From positions 14,322 through 30,611 of the forward strand of contig NZ_KL585395.1 of assembly GCF_000721935.1 (NCBI RefSeq): a DNA stretch of 16,290 nucleotides, in the 5' to 3' direction. The notes beneath the pieces are model-generated. The model made no database searches. It had not been told where the DNA came from and saw only the letters and a program-made list of their open reading frames with translations. Below, in pieces: positions 7,514 to 13,964 of the stretch (positions are counted from its first letter, which is position 1; every line of letters starts with the position of its first letter). This DNA is from Streptomyces sp. NRRL WC-3549. Lineage in GTDB: Bacteria; Actinomycetota; Actinomycetes; Streptomycetales; Streptomycetaceae. Position numbers and translations under genes: made by a program.

Positions 7514-7599
7514 GGGGTGCCGCGCCCGGGGTGCCGCGCCCCTGAGGACGCCGTGTCCGGGTGCCACGCCCGGGGTGCCGTGCCCGGGGTGCCGTGCCC
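7514..7599 (+). repeat. Five-copy 14-bp tandem repeat between the S9 peptidase and SURF1 genes
   Basis: GGGGTGCCGCGCCC occurs twice in exact tandem (7514-7527, 7528-7541). After a 17-bp interruption come a degenerate 13-bp copy (7559-7571) and two exact copies of GGGGTGCCGTGCCC (7572-7585, 7586-7599). The period is not a multiple of three and no gene covers it. A 55-codon frame starting at the ATG overlapping the peptidase stop (7460) crosses it but looks like low-complexity shadow sequence. Confidence 0.85.
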
Positions 7600-7638
7600 G
7601 GAGGGGCAGGCGTCGTGGTCGGCGTAAGGTCCCGATAA

Positions 7639-8463
7639 ATGGTGCACCCCGCTCCAGGTGCCGGGAGCGGGGAACCGTACCGTGGGAGGGTGTACCGGTT
7701 CCTGCTGACCCCGCGATGGTGGGGGATCAACCTCTTCGTCGCGCTGGCCATCCCGTTCTGCGTGTTCATGGGCACCTGGCAGCTCAGCCGTTTCGAGGAC
7801 CGCGTGCAGTCGCACGAGGAGGCCGCGAAGCGGCCCGCCCCCGGGACGAGAGACGCGCGGCCGCTCGACGAGCTGCTGCCCGTCAGCACGGAGACGTCGG
7901 GCCGCCCCGCCGTCGCGACGGGCACGTACGCCGACCAGTTCCTGGTCCCCGGCCGCAAGCTGGACGACCGCTCCGGCTTCTACGTGCTGACCCTGCTGCG
8001 CACCGACGAGGGCAAGGCGCTGCCGGTGGTGCGGGGCTGGCTCCCCGGCACACCTGAGCACACCGAGGTGCCCCCGGCCCCGGCCGGCGAGACAACCGTG
8101 ACCGGCGATCTGCAGGCATCGGAGAACACCGGCAGCGACGGGGTGAACGTCCGCGGCGGGCTGCCCGAGGGCCAGCTGGGCATGATCAGCGCCGCCTCGC
8201 TGGTCAACCTGGTCCCGTACGACGTCTACGACGCCTGGGTGACCCTGACCGAGCCCGGTCCGGGAAGCGCCGCCATGGAACCCGTACCCGCCAGGGCGGC
8301 GCAGGGCAGCGGGCTGGACCTGAAGGCCTTCCAGAACCTCGGCTACACCGGCGAGTGGTTCGTCTTCGGGGGCTTCGTGCTCTTCATGTGGTTCCGGCTG
8401 GTGCGCCGTGAGGCCGAGGCGGCCCGCGACGTCCAGCTGGGCCTGGCGGCCGACGCCGACTGA
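7639..8463 (+). CDS. SURF1 family cytochrome c oxidase assembly protein
   Basis: SURF1/Shy1 proteins are membrane proteins that help assemble haem-copper cytochrome c oxidase, probably at haem a insertion. The product (274 residues from this start) has the family layout: TM1 at about 28-47 (WWGINLFVALAIPFCVFMGTWQ), an extracytoplasmic domain of ~190 residues with GTYADQFLVPGRK, GFYVLTLLRT and VVRGWLPG, and TM2 near 238-254 (WFVFGGFVLFMWF), then a short cytosolic tail. Start choice is open. The ATG at 7639 has AAGG 9 nt upstream. The GTG at 7690 matches where the family sequence begins (YRFLLTPRWWG) but its GGGAGG directly abuts the start codon. A 9-bp hairpin (7647-7672) lies between the two candidates, which would suit an untranslated leader or terminator and favours 7690. 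No oxidase genes are adjacent. Confidence 0.88.
   Translation: MVHPAPGAGSGEPYRGRVYRFLLTPRWWGINLFVALAIPFCVFMGTWQLSRFEDRVQSHEEAAKRPAPGTRDARPLDELLPVSTETSGRPAVATGTYADQFLVPGRKLDDRSGFYVLTLLRTDEGKALPVVRGWLPGTPEHTEVPPAPAGETTVTGDLQASENTGSDGVNVRGGLPEGQLGMISAASLVNLVPYDVYDAWVTLTEPGPGSAAMEPVPARAAQGSGLDLKAFQNLGYTGEWFVFGGFVLFMWFRLVRREAEAARDVQLGLAADAD
7647..7672 (+). terminator. Hairpin before the SURF1 core: terminator of the S9 gene or leader structure
   Basis: CCCCGCTCC (7647-7655) pairs perfectly with GGAGCGGGG (7664-7672) around 8 nt. It lies 183 bp after the S9 peptidase stop and ends 17 bp before the alternative GTG start of the SURF1 gene. If translation begins at 7639 it is inside the coding sequence. 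Confidence 0.35.
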
Positions 8464-8684
8464 GACGACGGCGGGTGCCGGCGTCCGGGACGGCTCGCGG
8501 GCACGCAAGGGTCGCGGGCCGGGCCACCTCGGGCGGGGCCACCTCGGCCCGATATTCGGAAGGCCCCGCCTGGTCCGGCCCCTTCGCAAGCCCCGCCCGG
8601 TCCCTTCGCAGGGCCCGCCGGTCCCCGTGGCCACAGTCCGCACACCACCGACGCATGCACCTGTTCACCATGCCCACCAGCTCT

Positions 8685-8754
8685 GTGGGGCCTGCGGTCC
8701 TGCGGGTCCTGTGGGGCCTGCGGGTCCTGTGGAACCGTGGAGCCCTGTGGAGCC
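8685..8754 (+). repeat. 9-bp repeat array
   Basis: Eight successive units of 8-10 bp follow the pattern GYGGRGYCY: GTGGGGCCT, GCGGTCCT, GCGGGTCCT, GTGGGGCCT, GCGGGTCCT, GTGGAACC, GTGGAGCCCT, GTGGAGCC. On the minus strand one frame reads as Gly-X-Y triplets (GSTGLHGSTGPAGPTGPAGP), collagen-like. Confidence 0.8.
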
Positions 8755-8812
8755 ACGTCTCCGGTGACGGCAGGCCACCCGCCGACCAGCCAGGACCCGG
8801 CCGGTCACGGCC

Positions 8813-8872
8813 GAGCCGTTCGCCGTCGAGCCGTTCGCCGTCGGGCCGTTCGCCGTCGAGCCGTTCTCAGCT
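8813..8872 (+). repeat. 15-bp tandem repeat, four copies
   Basis: GAGCCGTTCGCCGTC occurs at 8813-8827 and 8828-8842, with one base changed at 8843-8857, followed by a degenerate fourth copy at 8858-8872. In the minus-strand frame shared with the leftward neighbour this encodes repeated NGSTA-type pentapeptides using G/C-ending codons. Confidence 0.85.
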
Positions 8873-8878
8873 TGGTCG

Positions 8879-8958
8879 GCCACGGTGCAGCCCGTTCGCA
8901 GCCCTGCCCGCCACGGTGCGGCCCGTTCGCGGCCCTGCCCGCCACGGGCCCGCCTGCC
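8879..8958 (+). repeat. 31-bp tandem duplication plus a partial third copy
   Basis: Copies at 8879-8909 and 8910-8940 both begin GCCACGGTGC and end CCCTGCCC; they differ at two positions. A third copy begins at 8941 (GCCACGG) and decays after about 18 bp. The unit shares CCCGTTCGC with the preceding 15-bp array, which suggests one arose from the other. Confidence 0.8.
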
Positions 8959-8999
8959 TTCGGCTGGCCTGTCGCCCTCCGGCGGACCCGTCACCCCTC

Positions 9000-9022
9000 G
9001 GCGGGCCCGTCGAAGGGCCGCC
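9000..9022 (-). terminator. Terminator-like hairpin downstream of the DUF4232-like gene
   Basis: GGCGGGCCC (9000-9008) pairs with GGGCCGCC (9015-9022) around a 6-nt loop, with one bulged G. It starts 14 bp beyond the TAG of the leftward gene. Confidence 0.4.
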
Positions 9023-9036
9023 GGTCGGGACGCCGG

Positions 9037-10449
9037 CTACGACGCGTTCAGTACGCCCGTGCGGTAGATGGTCCCCGCGCAGGCGTGGGAGATCGTGGTC
9101 TCGGCCGTCGGCGCACCCGTCTCCGGAGTGTGCGTCACCGCCACACTGCCGTCCGCCGGAGCGTCGTCGGCGCCACCGAGCTGCGCCGCCGTGTCCGAGG
9201 ATCCCGCGGCGGCCCCCGCCGATCCGCCGGTACCGCCACCGCCGTCGCCGTCCGTCGGCGTCGGGGCAGGCGAACCACCGGTGGTCGGACAGGTGTCCGA
9301 CGGCACCCAGGCGAAGCGCACCTCGTAGGCCATCGCCGGCTTCAGCAGCACCGCTCCCGGTTCGGCCGACGGATGCGGCAGCCCGCTCGCCGGGTCGCCC
9401 GCCGCGTGCTGGACGACGGTGATCTTCTGAGGGTCGGCCGCGCCGGCCGCCTGGAAGGCGACGGTGCCGTTGCTCGTGACCGAGCACGCCTTGCCGGACA
9501 CGTTGGAGATCCGGAAGCTTCCGTACACCTTGCCGTCCGGGCCCGGCGCGCCCGCCTCGGCGGAGGCGACACCGAGCTGGTTCGGGGCGCAGGCCGGCAC
9601 GGTGGCCACCTCGACCCCCGGCGCGTCGTCGAGGCCGGTGGCCCCGGCGCCCTCGGTATCCGCGCCCTCGCTGGGCGTCGGGCTCGCGGAGCGGTCCGTC
9701 CCGTCCTCGGTTCCTTCGTTCTGCCGGGCCTCCGGGCCGGAGGCCCGCTCGCTGTCGGCCCCGCTGCCGGCCTCGCTGCCGTTGCCGCCCTGGGCCTGCT
9801 CACCGTGGCCGGCGATGGACGGGTTGGCCGCGACCGAACCGTCCGAGCCCGCCACATGGACGAGCGCGGGGACGGCCGTACCGATGAGAAGGGCGGCCGC
9901 GACGGCACCCACCACGGCCTGGCGCCGCCGGGCACGCCGGGCGGGCACGGCGCGGTGGAGGTGGTCGAGCGTTCCGTCGGAAGGCCGCAGCCCCTGCACG
10001 GCCCCGTGCAGCATGCGGCGCAGGGCCGCCTCGTCCACGTCCCCCCCGTCCACCCGCGCGTCGCCCGGAACACCGCCGGCACCGCCCGGAACATCCCCGA
10101 GGAGCGTGGTCGGTGTGCCGCCGGAACCGGCCGCACCGCCGCCGGACGCACCGGCACCGGTACCGGCACGCGCACCGGCATCGGCCGCGACCGGCCGGGC
10201 ACCCCCCGCCTCCGCCACCGCGTCGCCCGTCTCCGCGTCGCCCGCCACCGCGTCGCCCGTCCCCGTCTCGCCCGCCCCCGTACGGCCCGCACCCACGCGG
10301 CCGGGACCGGCGGCGCTGCCGTCGCCCTCGTCCGCGTCCCGCGCTCCCGCCGCCGGTTCCGGATCGGTGTTCGGAGTGTCGTCCGGCCCGTGGTTCACAA
10401 TTCCGTTTCCAGTCCGGTCATCGTCGCGCCTGTGTTCCGGCCTGCTCAT
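9037..10449 (-). CDS. Single-pass membrane protein with a DUF4232-like exported domain, partner gene of the sigma factor
   Basis: This 470-residue protein of unknown function has four parts. Residues 1-135 are a low-complexity Ala/Gly/Asp-rich lead with pentapeptide repeats (about 53-82; 15-bp DNA repeats at 10220-10294). Residues 137-177 look conserved (VDEAALRRMLHGAVQGLRPS, then LDHLHRAVPARRARRR). One TM helix spans about 178-199, with the Arg cluster before it, so the N-terminus is inside. The exported part has a low-complexity linker and a domain at about 285-390 (CAPNQLGV, GSFRISNVSGKACSV, PGAVLLKPAMAYEVRFAW) resembling DUF4232. Four exported cysteines (287, 322, 387, 457) could form two disulfides. 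Its ATG overlaps the sigma factor stop (ATGA), implying translational coupling. The layout suits an anti-sigma or signalling partner, but no HxxxCxxC zinc anti-sigma motif is seen, so that role is only inferred. Confidence 0.8.
   Translation of the reverse strand: MSRPEHRRDDDRTGNGIVNHGPDDTPNTDPEPAAGARDADEGDGSAAGPGRVGAGRTGAGETGTGDAVAGDAETGDAVAEAGGARPVAADAGARAGTGAGASGGGAAGSGGTPTTLLGDVPGGAGGVPGDARVDGGDVDEAALRRMLHGAVQGLRPSDGTLDHLHRAVPARRARRRQAVVGAVAAALLIGTAVPALVHVAGSDGSVAANPSIAGHGEQAQGGNGSEAGSGADSERASGPEARQNEGTEDGTDRSASPTPSEGADTEGAGATGLDDAPGVEVATVPACAPNQLGVASAEAGAPGPDGKVYGSFRISNVSGKACSVTSNGTVAFQAAGAADPQKITVVQHAAGDPASGLPHPSAEPGAVLLKPAMAYEVRFAWVPSDTCPTTGGSPAPTPTDGDGGGGTGGSAGAAAGSSDTAAQLGGADDAPADGSVAVTHTPETGAPTAETTISHACAGTIYRTGVLNAS
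10220..10294 (-). repeat. 15-bp repeats encoding pentapeptides in the DUF4232-like protein
   Basis: Five 15-bp units on the plus strand (GCGTCGCCCGTCTCC and variants) lie in frame with the leftward gene. They encode repeats such as ETGDA and VAGDA in the cytosolic lead. Confidence 0.75.
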
Positions 10450-11108
10450 GCCTGCGCCTCCATCGTGACGCGCAGTGCCGCTATGCCCCGTGAGCCGTAC
10501 GCCTTCACCGAGCCGAGCGATATGCCCAGCGTCTCCGCTACCTGAGACTCCGTCATGTCGGAGAAGTAGCGCAGCACCAGCACCTCGCGCTGGCGCCGCT
10601 GGAGGCCCTTCATCGCCTTGATCAGCGCGTCCCGCTCCAGTTGGTCGTACGCCCCCTCCTCCGCGCTCGCCATGTCCGGCATCGGCTTGGAGAGCAGCTT
10701 CAGCCCGAGGATGCGCCGGCGCAGCGCGGAACGGGAGAGGTTGACGACGGTCTGCCGGAGGTAGGCCAGGGTCTTCTCCGGGTCACGCACGCGGTTGCGC
10801 GCCGAGTGCACCCGGATGAACGCCTCCTGCACCACGTCCTCGCAGGACGCCGTGTCGTCCAGGAGCAGGGCCGCGAGGCCCAGCAGCGAGCGGTAGTGGG
10901 CGCGGTAGGTCTCGGTGAGATGGTCGACCGTCGTTCCCGCCGCCACCGTCTCCTCAACGCCTTCGCGCTGCGACGGCAGACCGGCGGCCTGCGCGGCGGG
11001 CATGGGGGCGATCACCGGCATACCGCCGGCCGCACGGGGCCGCCGGAGCGGGCGCACCGAAGCGCCTCGCAACGGGCCCACCACTGTGATGTCGAGAACC
11101 TCTGCCAC
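10446..11108 (-). CDS. ECF-type (SigE-family) RNA polymerase sigma factor
   Basis: A group 4 sigma-70 family factor of 220 residues that directs RNA polymerase to alternative promoters. The sigma-2 domain is at about 62-133 (YRAHYRSLLGLAALLLDD, then CEDVVQEAFIRVHSA and AYLRQTVVNLSRSALRRR). The sigma-4 domain is at about 163-216 (GLQRRQREVLVLRYFSDMTE, then the helix-turn-helix SQVAETLGISLGSVKAYGSR). An unusual ~60-residue Arg/Pro-rich N-terminal extension precedes sigma-2. The GTG at 11108 is used; it has GGGAGAAG about 14 nt upstream, which is long, and an in-frame ATG at codon 30 has no Shine-Dalgarno sequence. The downstream membrane-protein gene overlaps by ATGA. The 272 bp upstream, between this gene and asd, show no clear promoter and no strong hairpin. 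What signal it answers to and its promoter set are unknown. Confidence 0.92.
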   Translation of the reverse strand: MAEVLDITVVGPLRGASVRPLRRPRAAGGMPVIAPMPAAQAAGLPSQREGVEETVAAGTTVDHLTETYRAHYRSLLGLAALLLDDTASCEDVVQEAFIRVHSARNRVRDPEKTLAYLRQTVVNLSRSALRRRILGLKLLSKPMPDMASAEEGAYDQLERDALIKAMKGLQRRQREVLVLRYFSDMTESQVAETLGISLGSVKAYGSRGIAALRVTMEAQA

Positions 11109-11380
11109 GCCAGTTGGACACGCTTCTCCCCGTCAGGGTTGTACGCGTACGGCACCGCGTTCGATGCTGTGCGACATGCCCTCATTCGTACCTGCTCTTC
11201 CCCAAATGCCTCATAAACGCATCCAGCCACGCAAGAAGTGACGACATAGACGCGCCGCATCCGACTAGCGGTTGCGGGAGGCCAGGAGATCATCGTCCGA
11301 TACGGCAACGCCCCAGCTCAAGAGGTTCGGACCAGCGAATCGCTCACAGGGCGCACACAGATCCTACAAAACACTTTCGA

Positions 11381-12445
11381 TCAATCCCGGTGAAATTCCG
11401 CAGCGATCGATTCGGCAATCTGCGCCACATTGAGCGCCGCACCTTTTCGGAGATTATCTCCACAGATGAACATCTCGACGGCGCACGGATCGTCCATCGA
11501 CTGCCGCACCCGGCCCACCCAGGTCGGGTCGGTACCCACCACATCCGACGGGGTGGGGAAGTCTCCGGACGCCGGGGAGTCGAAGAGCACGACCCCGGGC
11601 GCGGTCGCCAGGATCTCGTGCGCGCGTGCCACGGCCACCTCGTTCTCGAAGCGGGCGTGCACGGACACGGAGTGGGTCGCCACGACGGGGACGTACACGC
11701 AGGTCGCCGCCACCTTCAGTGCGGGCAGTCCCAGGATCTTGCGGCACTCCCCGCGGATCGCCGTCTCCTCGGAGGACCAACCGTCGCCGGCGTCCGTGCC
11801 CGCCCAGGGCACCACGTTCAGCGCCACCGGGGCGGCAAACGGGCCGCTGCCCCCGTCGCCCAGGGCCCGCCGTACGTCCCCGGGGCTGGTGCCCAGCTCC
11901 GTGCCGGCCACCAGGGAGAGCTGCTCGCGGAGGGCGGCGACGCCGTCCCGGCCGGCACCACTCACCGCCTGGTAGGAGGAGACGACGAGTTCCCGCAGGC
12001 CGAACTCCGCGTGCAGGGCTCCGACGGCGACGATCAGCGAGAGCGTCGTGCAGTGGGGCGACGCGACGATGCCGCGGGGCCTGCGCCGCGCGGCATGGGG
12101 GTTGATCTCCGGGACGACCAGCGGCACGTCGGCCTCCTGCCGGAACGCGGCCGAGTCGTCCACGACCACCGCCCCGCGGGCGGCGGCGACCGGTGCCCAG
12201 CGGGCGGACACCTCGTCCGGCACCAGGAACAGGGCCACGTCCACCCCGTCGAAGGCCGCCCCGTCGAGCGGGAGCACCTCGGTCTCCTCGCCGCGTACGA
12301 CCAGCTTGCGGCCGGCCGTACCCGGCGAGTCGACGAGTCTGACCTCGCCCCAGACGTCCGCGTGCTGCGAGAGGATCTGGAGCATGACGCCGCCGGTCGC
12401 CCCGGTCGCACCCACGACCGCGAGCGACGGGCGGCACCGCGTCAT
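11381..12445 (-). CDS. asd: Aspartate-semialdehyde dehydrogenase homologue (Asd2-type) with altered active-site residues
   Basis: Aspartate-semialdehyde dehydrogenase reduces aspartyl phosphate (made by aspartokinase) to the semialdehyde with NADPH. This 354-residue protein aligns throughout: VGATGATG (nucleotide loop), [23 protein letters not shown] with the catalytic Cys, [23 protein letters not shown] with the catalytic His, [10 protein letters not shown] and [10 protein letters not shown]. The ATG at 12445 overlaps the ask stop (ATGA), the usual ask-asd operon layout. Odd points against the family as I remember it: NPNC has become SPHC; DNSSAWR has become DDSAAFR; the Lys of EExK (phosphate binding) is Ala in EETAIRGE; and the Arg of CVRVPV (substrate carboxylate) is Tyr in CVYVPV. 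The reading frame is intact. It may be a diverged second copy working on another substrate or as a non-catalytic subunit; many actinomycetes also carry a canonical asd. Confidence 0.88.
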   Translation of the reverse strand: MTRCRPSLAVVGATGATGGVMLQILSQHADVWGEVRLVDSPGTAGRKLVVRGEETEVLPLDGAAFDGVDVALFLVPDEVSARWAPVAAARGAVVVDDSAAFRQEADVPLVVPEINPHAARRRPRGIVASPHCTTLSLIVAVGALHAEFGLRELVVSSYQAVSGAGRDGVAALREQLSLVAGTELGTSPGDVRRALGDGGSGPFAAPVALNVVPWAGTDAGDGWSSEETAIRGECRKILGLPALKVAATCVYVPVVATHSVSVHARFENEVAVARAHEILATAPGVVLFDSPASGDFPTPSDVVGTDPTWVGRVRQSMDDPCAVEMFICGDNLRKGAALNVAQIAESIAAEFHRD

Positions 12446-12963
12446 CGTCCGGTGCCCCCGTAGATGACGGCCTCGTCGGAGTCGCTGTCGAGGCCGAAGG
12501 CGGTGTGCACGGCGCGCACGGCCTCGTTGACCTCGTCGGCCCGGGTGACCACCGAGATGCGGATCTCGGACGTCGAGATCAGCTCGATGTTCACACCGAC
12601 GTCGGACAGCGCCTCGAAGAAACCGGCGGTGACCCCGGGATTGGTCTTCATACCGGCGCCGACCAGGGAGATCTTCGCGATCTGGTCGTCGTAGCGCAGC
12701 GACTCGAAGCCGATGCCGGCCCGGTTGCGCTCCAGGGCGTCGATGGCCTTGTGGCCCTCGGACTTGGGCAGCGTGAACGTGATGTCCGTCAGACCGGTCG
12801 AGGCGGCGGAGACGTTCTGCACCACCATGTCCATGTTGATCTCGGCGTCCGCGATGGCGCGGAAGATGGCTGCGGCCTCGCCCGGCTTGTCGGGCACACC
12901 GACGACCGTGACCTTGGCCTCGGAGACGTCGTGGGCGACTCCGGAGATGATGGCGTGCTCCAC
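12442..12963 (-). CDS. Aspartokinase beta subunit from an internal in-frame start
   Basis: Codon 251 of ask is a GTG (12963-12961) preceded by AGGGGA with 7-nt spacing. It opens [20 protein letters not shown], the same point where the Corynebacterium LysC beta subunit starts (MEEAVLTGVATDKSEAKVTV). The product would be 173 residues containing only the two ACT domains. In Corynebacterium and Bacillus LysC this subunit is translated separately from the same mRNA and forms an alpha2-beta2 enzyme. Use of the start here is inferred from position and ribosome binding site. Confidence 0.6.
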   Translation of the reverse strand: MEHAIISGVAHDVSEAKVTVVGVPDKPGEAAAIFRAIADAEINMDMVVQNVSAASTGLTDITFTLPKSEGHKAIDALERNRAGIGFESLRYDDQIAKISLVGAGMKTNPGVTAGFFEALSDVGVNIELISTSEIRISVVTRADEVNEAVRAVHTAFGLDSDSDEAVIYGGTGR

Positions 12964-13713
12964 CTGCTGGTCCCCTTGCGGCTCGTTGCTGACCCAGGTG
13001 CCGCGCAGTCCGGAGAAGGACGAGCGGACGTGGATCGGGATGTTGTAACGGCGTGCGTACTCGACGCAGCGGTGCAGCAGCACCTTGGAACCGGACGCCG
13101 CCAGCTCCAGCATGTCCTCGAAGGAGATCCAGTCGATCTTCCGGGCCTTCGGTACGACCCGGGGGTCGGCGGTGAAGACACCGTCCACGTCGGTGTAGAT
13201 CTCACAGACCTCGGCGTCCAGCGCGGCGGCCAGCGCGACGGCGGTCGTGTCGGACCCCCCGCGGCCGAGGGTGGTGATGTTCTTGCCCTCCTGGCTCACA
13301 CCCTGGAACCCGGCGACGATGGCGATGTTGCCCTCGTCGATGGAGGTCCTGATGCGGCCCGGCGTGACATCGATGATGCGCGCTTTGTTGTGGACCGAGT
13401 CGGTGATGACACCGGCCTGGCTGCCCGTGAACGACTGCGCCTCATGGCCCAGGTTCTTGATCGCCATCGCCAGCAGGGCCATGGAGATCCGCTCTCCGGC
13501 GGTCAGCAGCATGTCGAACTCCCGACCGGCTGGCATCGGTGATACCTGCTCGGCGAGATCGATCAACTCGTCCGTCGTGTCGCCCATCGCGGACACCACG
13601 ACAACCACCTGGTTGCCGTTCTTCTTGGCATCGACGATTCGCTTGGCGACGCGCTTGATGCCTTCGGCATCGGCTACGGAGGAGCCTCCGTACTTCTGCA
13701 CGACAAGGCCCAC
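12442..13713 (-). CDS. ask: Aspartokinase (lysine/threonine-sensitive type), alpha subunit
   Basis: Aspartokinase phosphorylates L-aspartate with ATP, the first committed step toward lysine, threonine, methionine and diaminopimelate. The 423-residue product has the amino-acid kinase domain at 1-245 (KYGGSSVAD at 7-15, [46 protein letters not shown]) and two C-terminal ACT domains ([20 protein letters not shown], then [22 protein letters not shown] followed by SEIRISVV). It closely resembles Corynebacterium LysC. The effector-site segment [15 protein letters not shown] keeps the Thr linked to lysine feedback in that family, so feedback control is likely. The GTG at 13713 has GAGGAG 5 nt upstream. 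asd follows with an ATGA overlap. Two palindromes about 70-105 bp upstream may control it. Confidence 0.97.
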   Translation of the reverse strand: MGLVVQKYGGSSVADAEGIKRVAKRIVDAKKNGNQVVVVVSAMGDTTDELIDLAEQVSPMPAGREFDMLLTAGERISMALLAMAIKNLGHEAQSFTGSQAGVITDSVHNKARIIDVTPGRIRTSIDEGNIAIVAGFQGVSQEGKNITTLGRGGSDTTAVALAAALDAEVCEIYTDVDGVFTADPRVVPKARKIDWISFEDMLELAASGSKVLLHRCVEYARRYNIPIHVRSSFSGLRGTWVSNEPQGDQQVEHAIISGVAHDVSEAKVTVVGVPDKPGEAAAIFRAIADAEINMDMVVQNVSAASTGLTDITFTLPKSEGHKAIDALERNRAGIGFESLRYDDQIAKISLVGAGMKTNPGVTAGFFEALSDVGVNIELISTSEIRISVVTRADEVNEAVRAVHTAFGLDSDSDEAVIYGGTGR

Positions 13714-13779
13714 GTGCGCTCCTCGCTCAATAATGGTGCTGTCGGCTCAGTTTAACGAGCAGTCCGGAATCGCCCCGTC

Positions 13780-13819
13780 CTTACCAGATGGTGAGATGTC
13801 CCGCTCACCACGTGGTCAG
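13780..13819. promoter_or_regulatory. Paired palindromes upstream of ask, candidate operator
   Basis: Two 16-bp sites of form CTNACCA-NN-TGGTNAG lie at 13780-13795 (CTTACCAGATGGTGAG) and 13804-13819 (CTCACCACGTGGTCAG), 24 bp apart. Each is symmetric at 6 of 7 arm positions, with the mismatch at the same third position. TGGTGAG at 13789-13795 can also pair with CTCACCA at 13804-13810 as an RNA hairpin with an 8-nt loop. No known riboswitch fold was recognised. Confidence 0.5.
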
Positions 13820-13842
13820 GCGTGTCGGCCCGAACTGCTCGT

Positions 13843-13860
13843 ACGGGGCTGCTGCCCCGT
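13843..13860 (-). terminator. Short hairpin between the DUF5063 and ask genes
   Basis: ACGGGGC (13843-13849) pairs with GCCCCGT (13854-13860) across a 4-nt loop. It lies about 105 bp beyond the end of the DUF5063 gene and upstream of the ask palindromes, so it may end the ybaB-recR-DUF5063 transcript. No T-tract. Confidence 0.35.
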
Positions 13861-13964
13861 CCTTCGCCGGAGCACGCCTGTTTGTGGCCCAGGACACACA
13901 CGGGCGGCACGGGACGAACCCCCCGGCCGGCCTCGCACCCCCGCCGGGGAGCGTGGCGCGGCCG

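Larger units (their letters stand above)
8464..9036. other. Repeat-rich region between convergent SURF1 and DUF4232-like genes (573 bp)
   Basis: No gene is supported here. Much of the stretch is short tandem repeats of different period. GGGCCACCTCGG occurs twice with 15-bp spacing (8521-8547). CCCTTCGCA occurs twice with 22-bp spacing (8580-8610). Then come a 9-bp array (8685-8754), a 15-bp array (8813-8872) and a 31-bp duplication (8879-8940 plus a partial copy). A terminator-like hairpin for the leftward gene lies at 9000-9022. On the minus strand, the frame of the leftward neighbour stays open from its TAG down to 8665. Confidence 0.7.

Noticed and set aside
7460..7627. 55-codon frame overlapping the S9 peptidase stop by ATGA
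   Set aside because: Composed mostly of the 14-bp repeats, no ribosome binding site, and a 14-bp period is incompatible with a conserved repeat protein.
8665..8994. Separate collagen-like gene starting at GTG 8994
   Set aside because: There is no usable ribosome binding site for this start. It is better considered as the continuation of the neighbour's frame, as reported in the findings.
8737..10545. Long rightward open frame (about 600 codons) opposite the DUF4232-like and sigma genes
   Set aside because: Arg/Gly/His-rich composition typical of an antisense shadow; it runs across known conserved genes on the other strand.
11133..11177. Tiny leftward frame MSHSIERGAVRVQP in the sigma factor leader, as a possible regulatory uORF
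   Set aside because: GAGG is only 2 nt from the ATG, there is no run of one amino acid, and nothing else indicates a leader peptide. Conservation could change this view.
11012..11308. Leftward 98-codon frame overlapping the start of the sigma gene
   Set aside because: It overlaps the sigma gene in another frame, has no good ribosome binding site, and I recognise no family.
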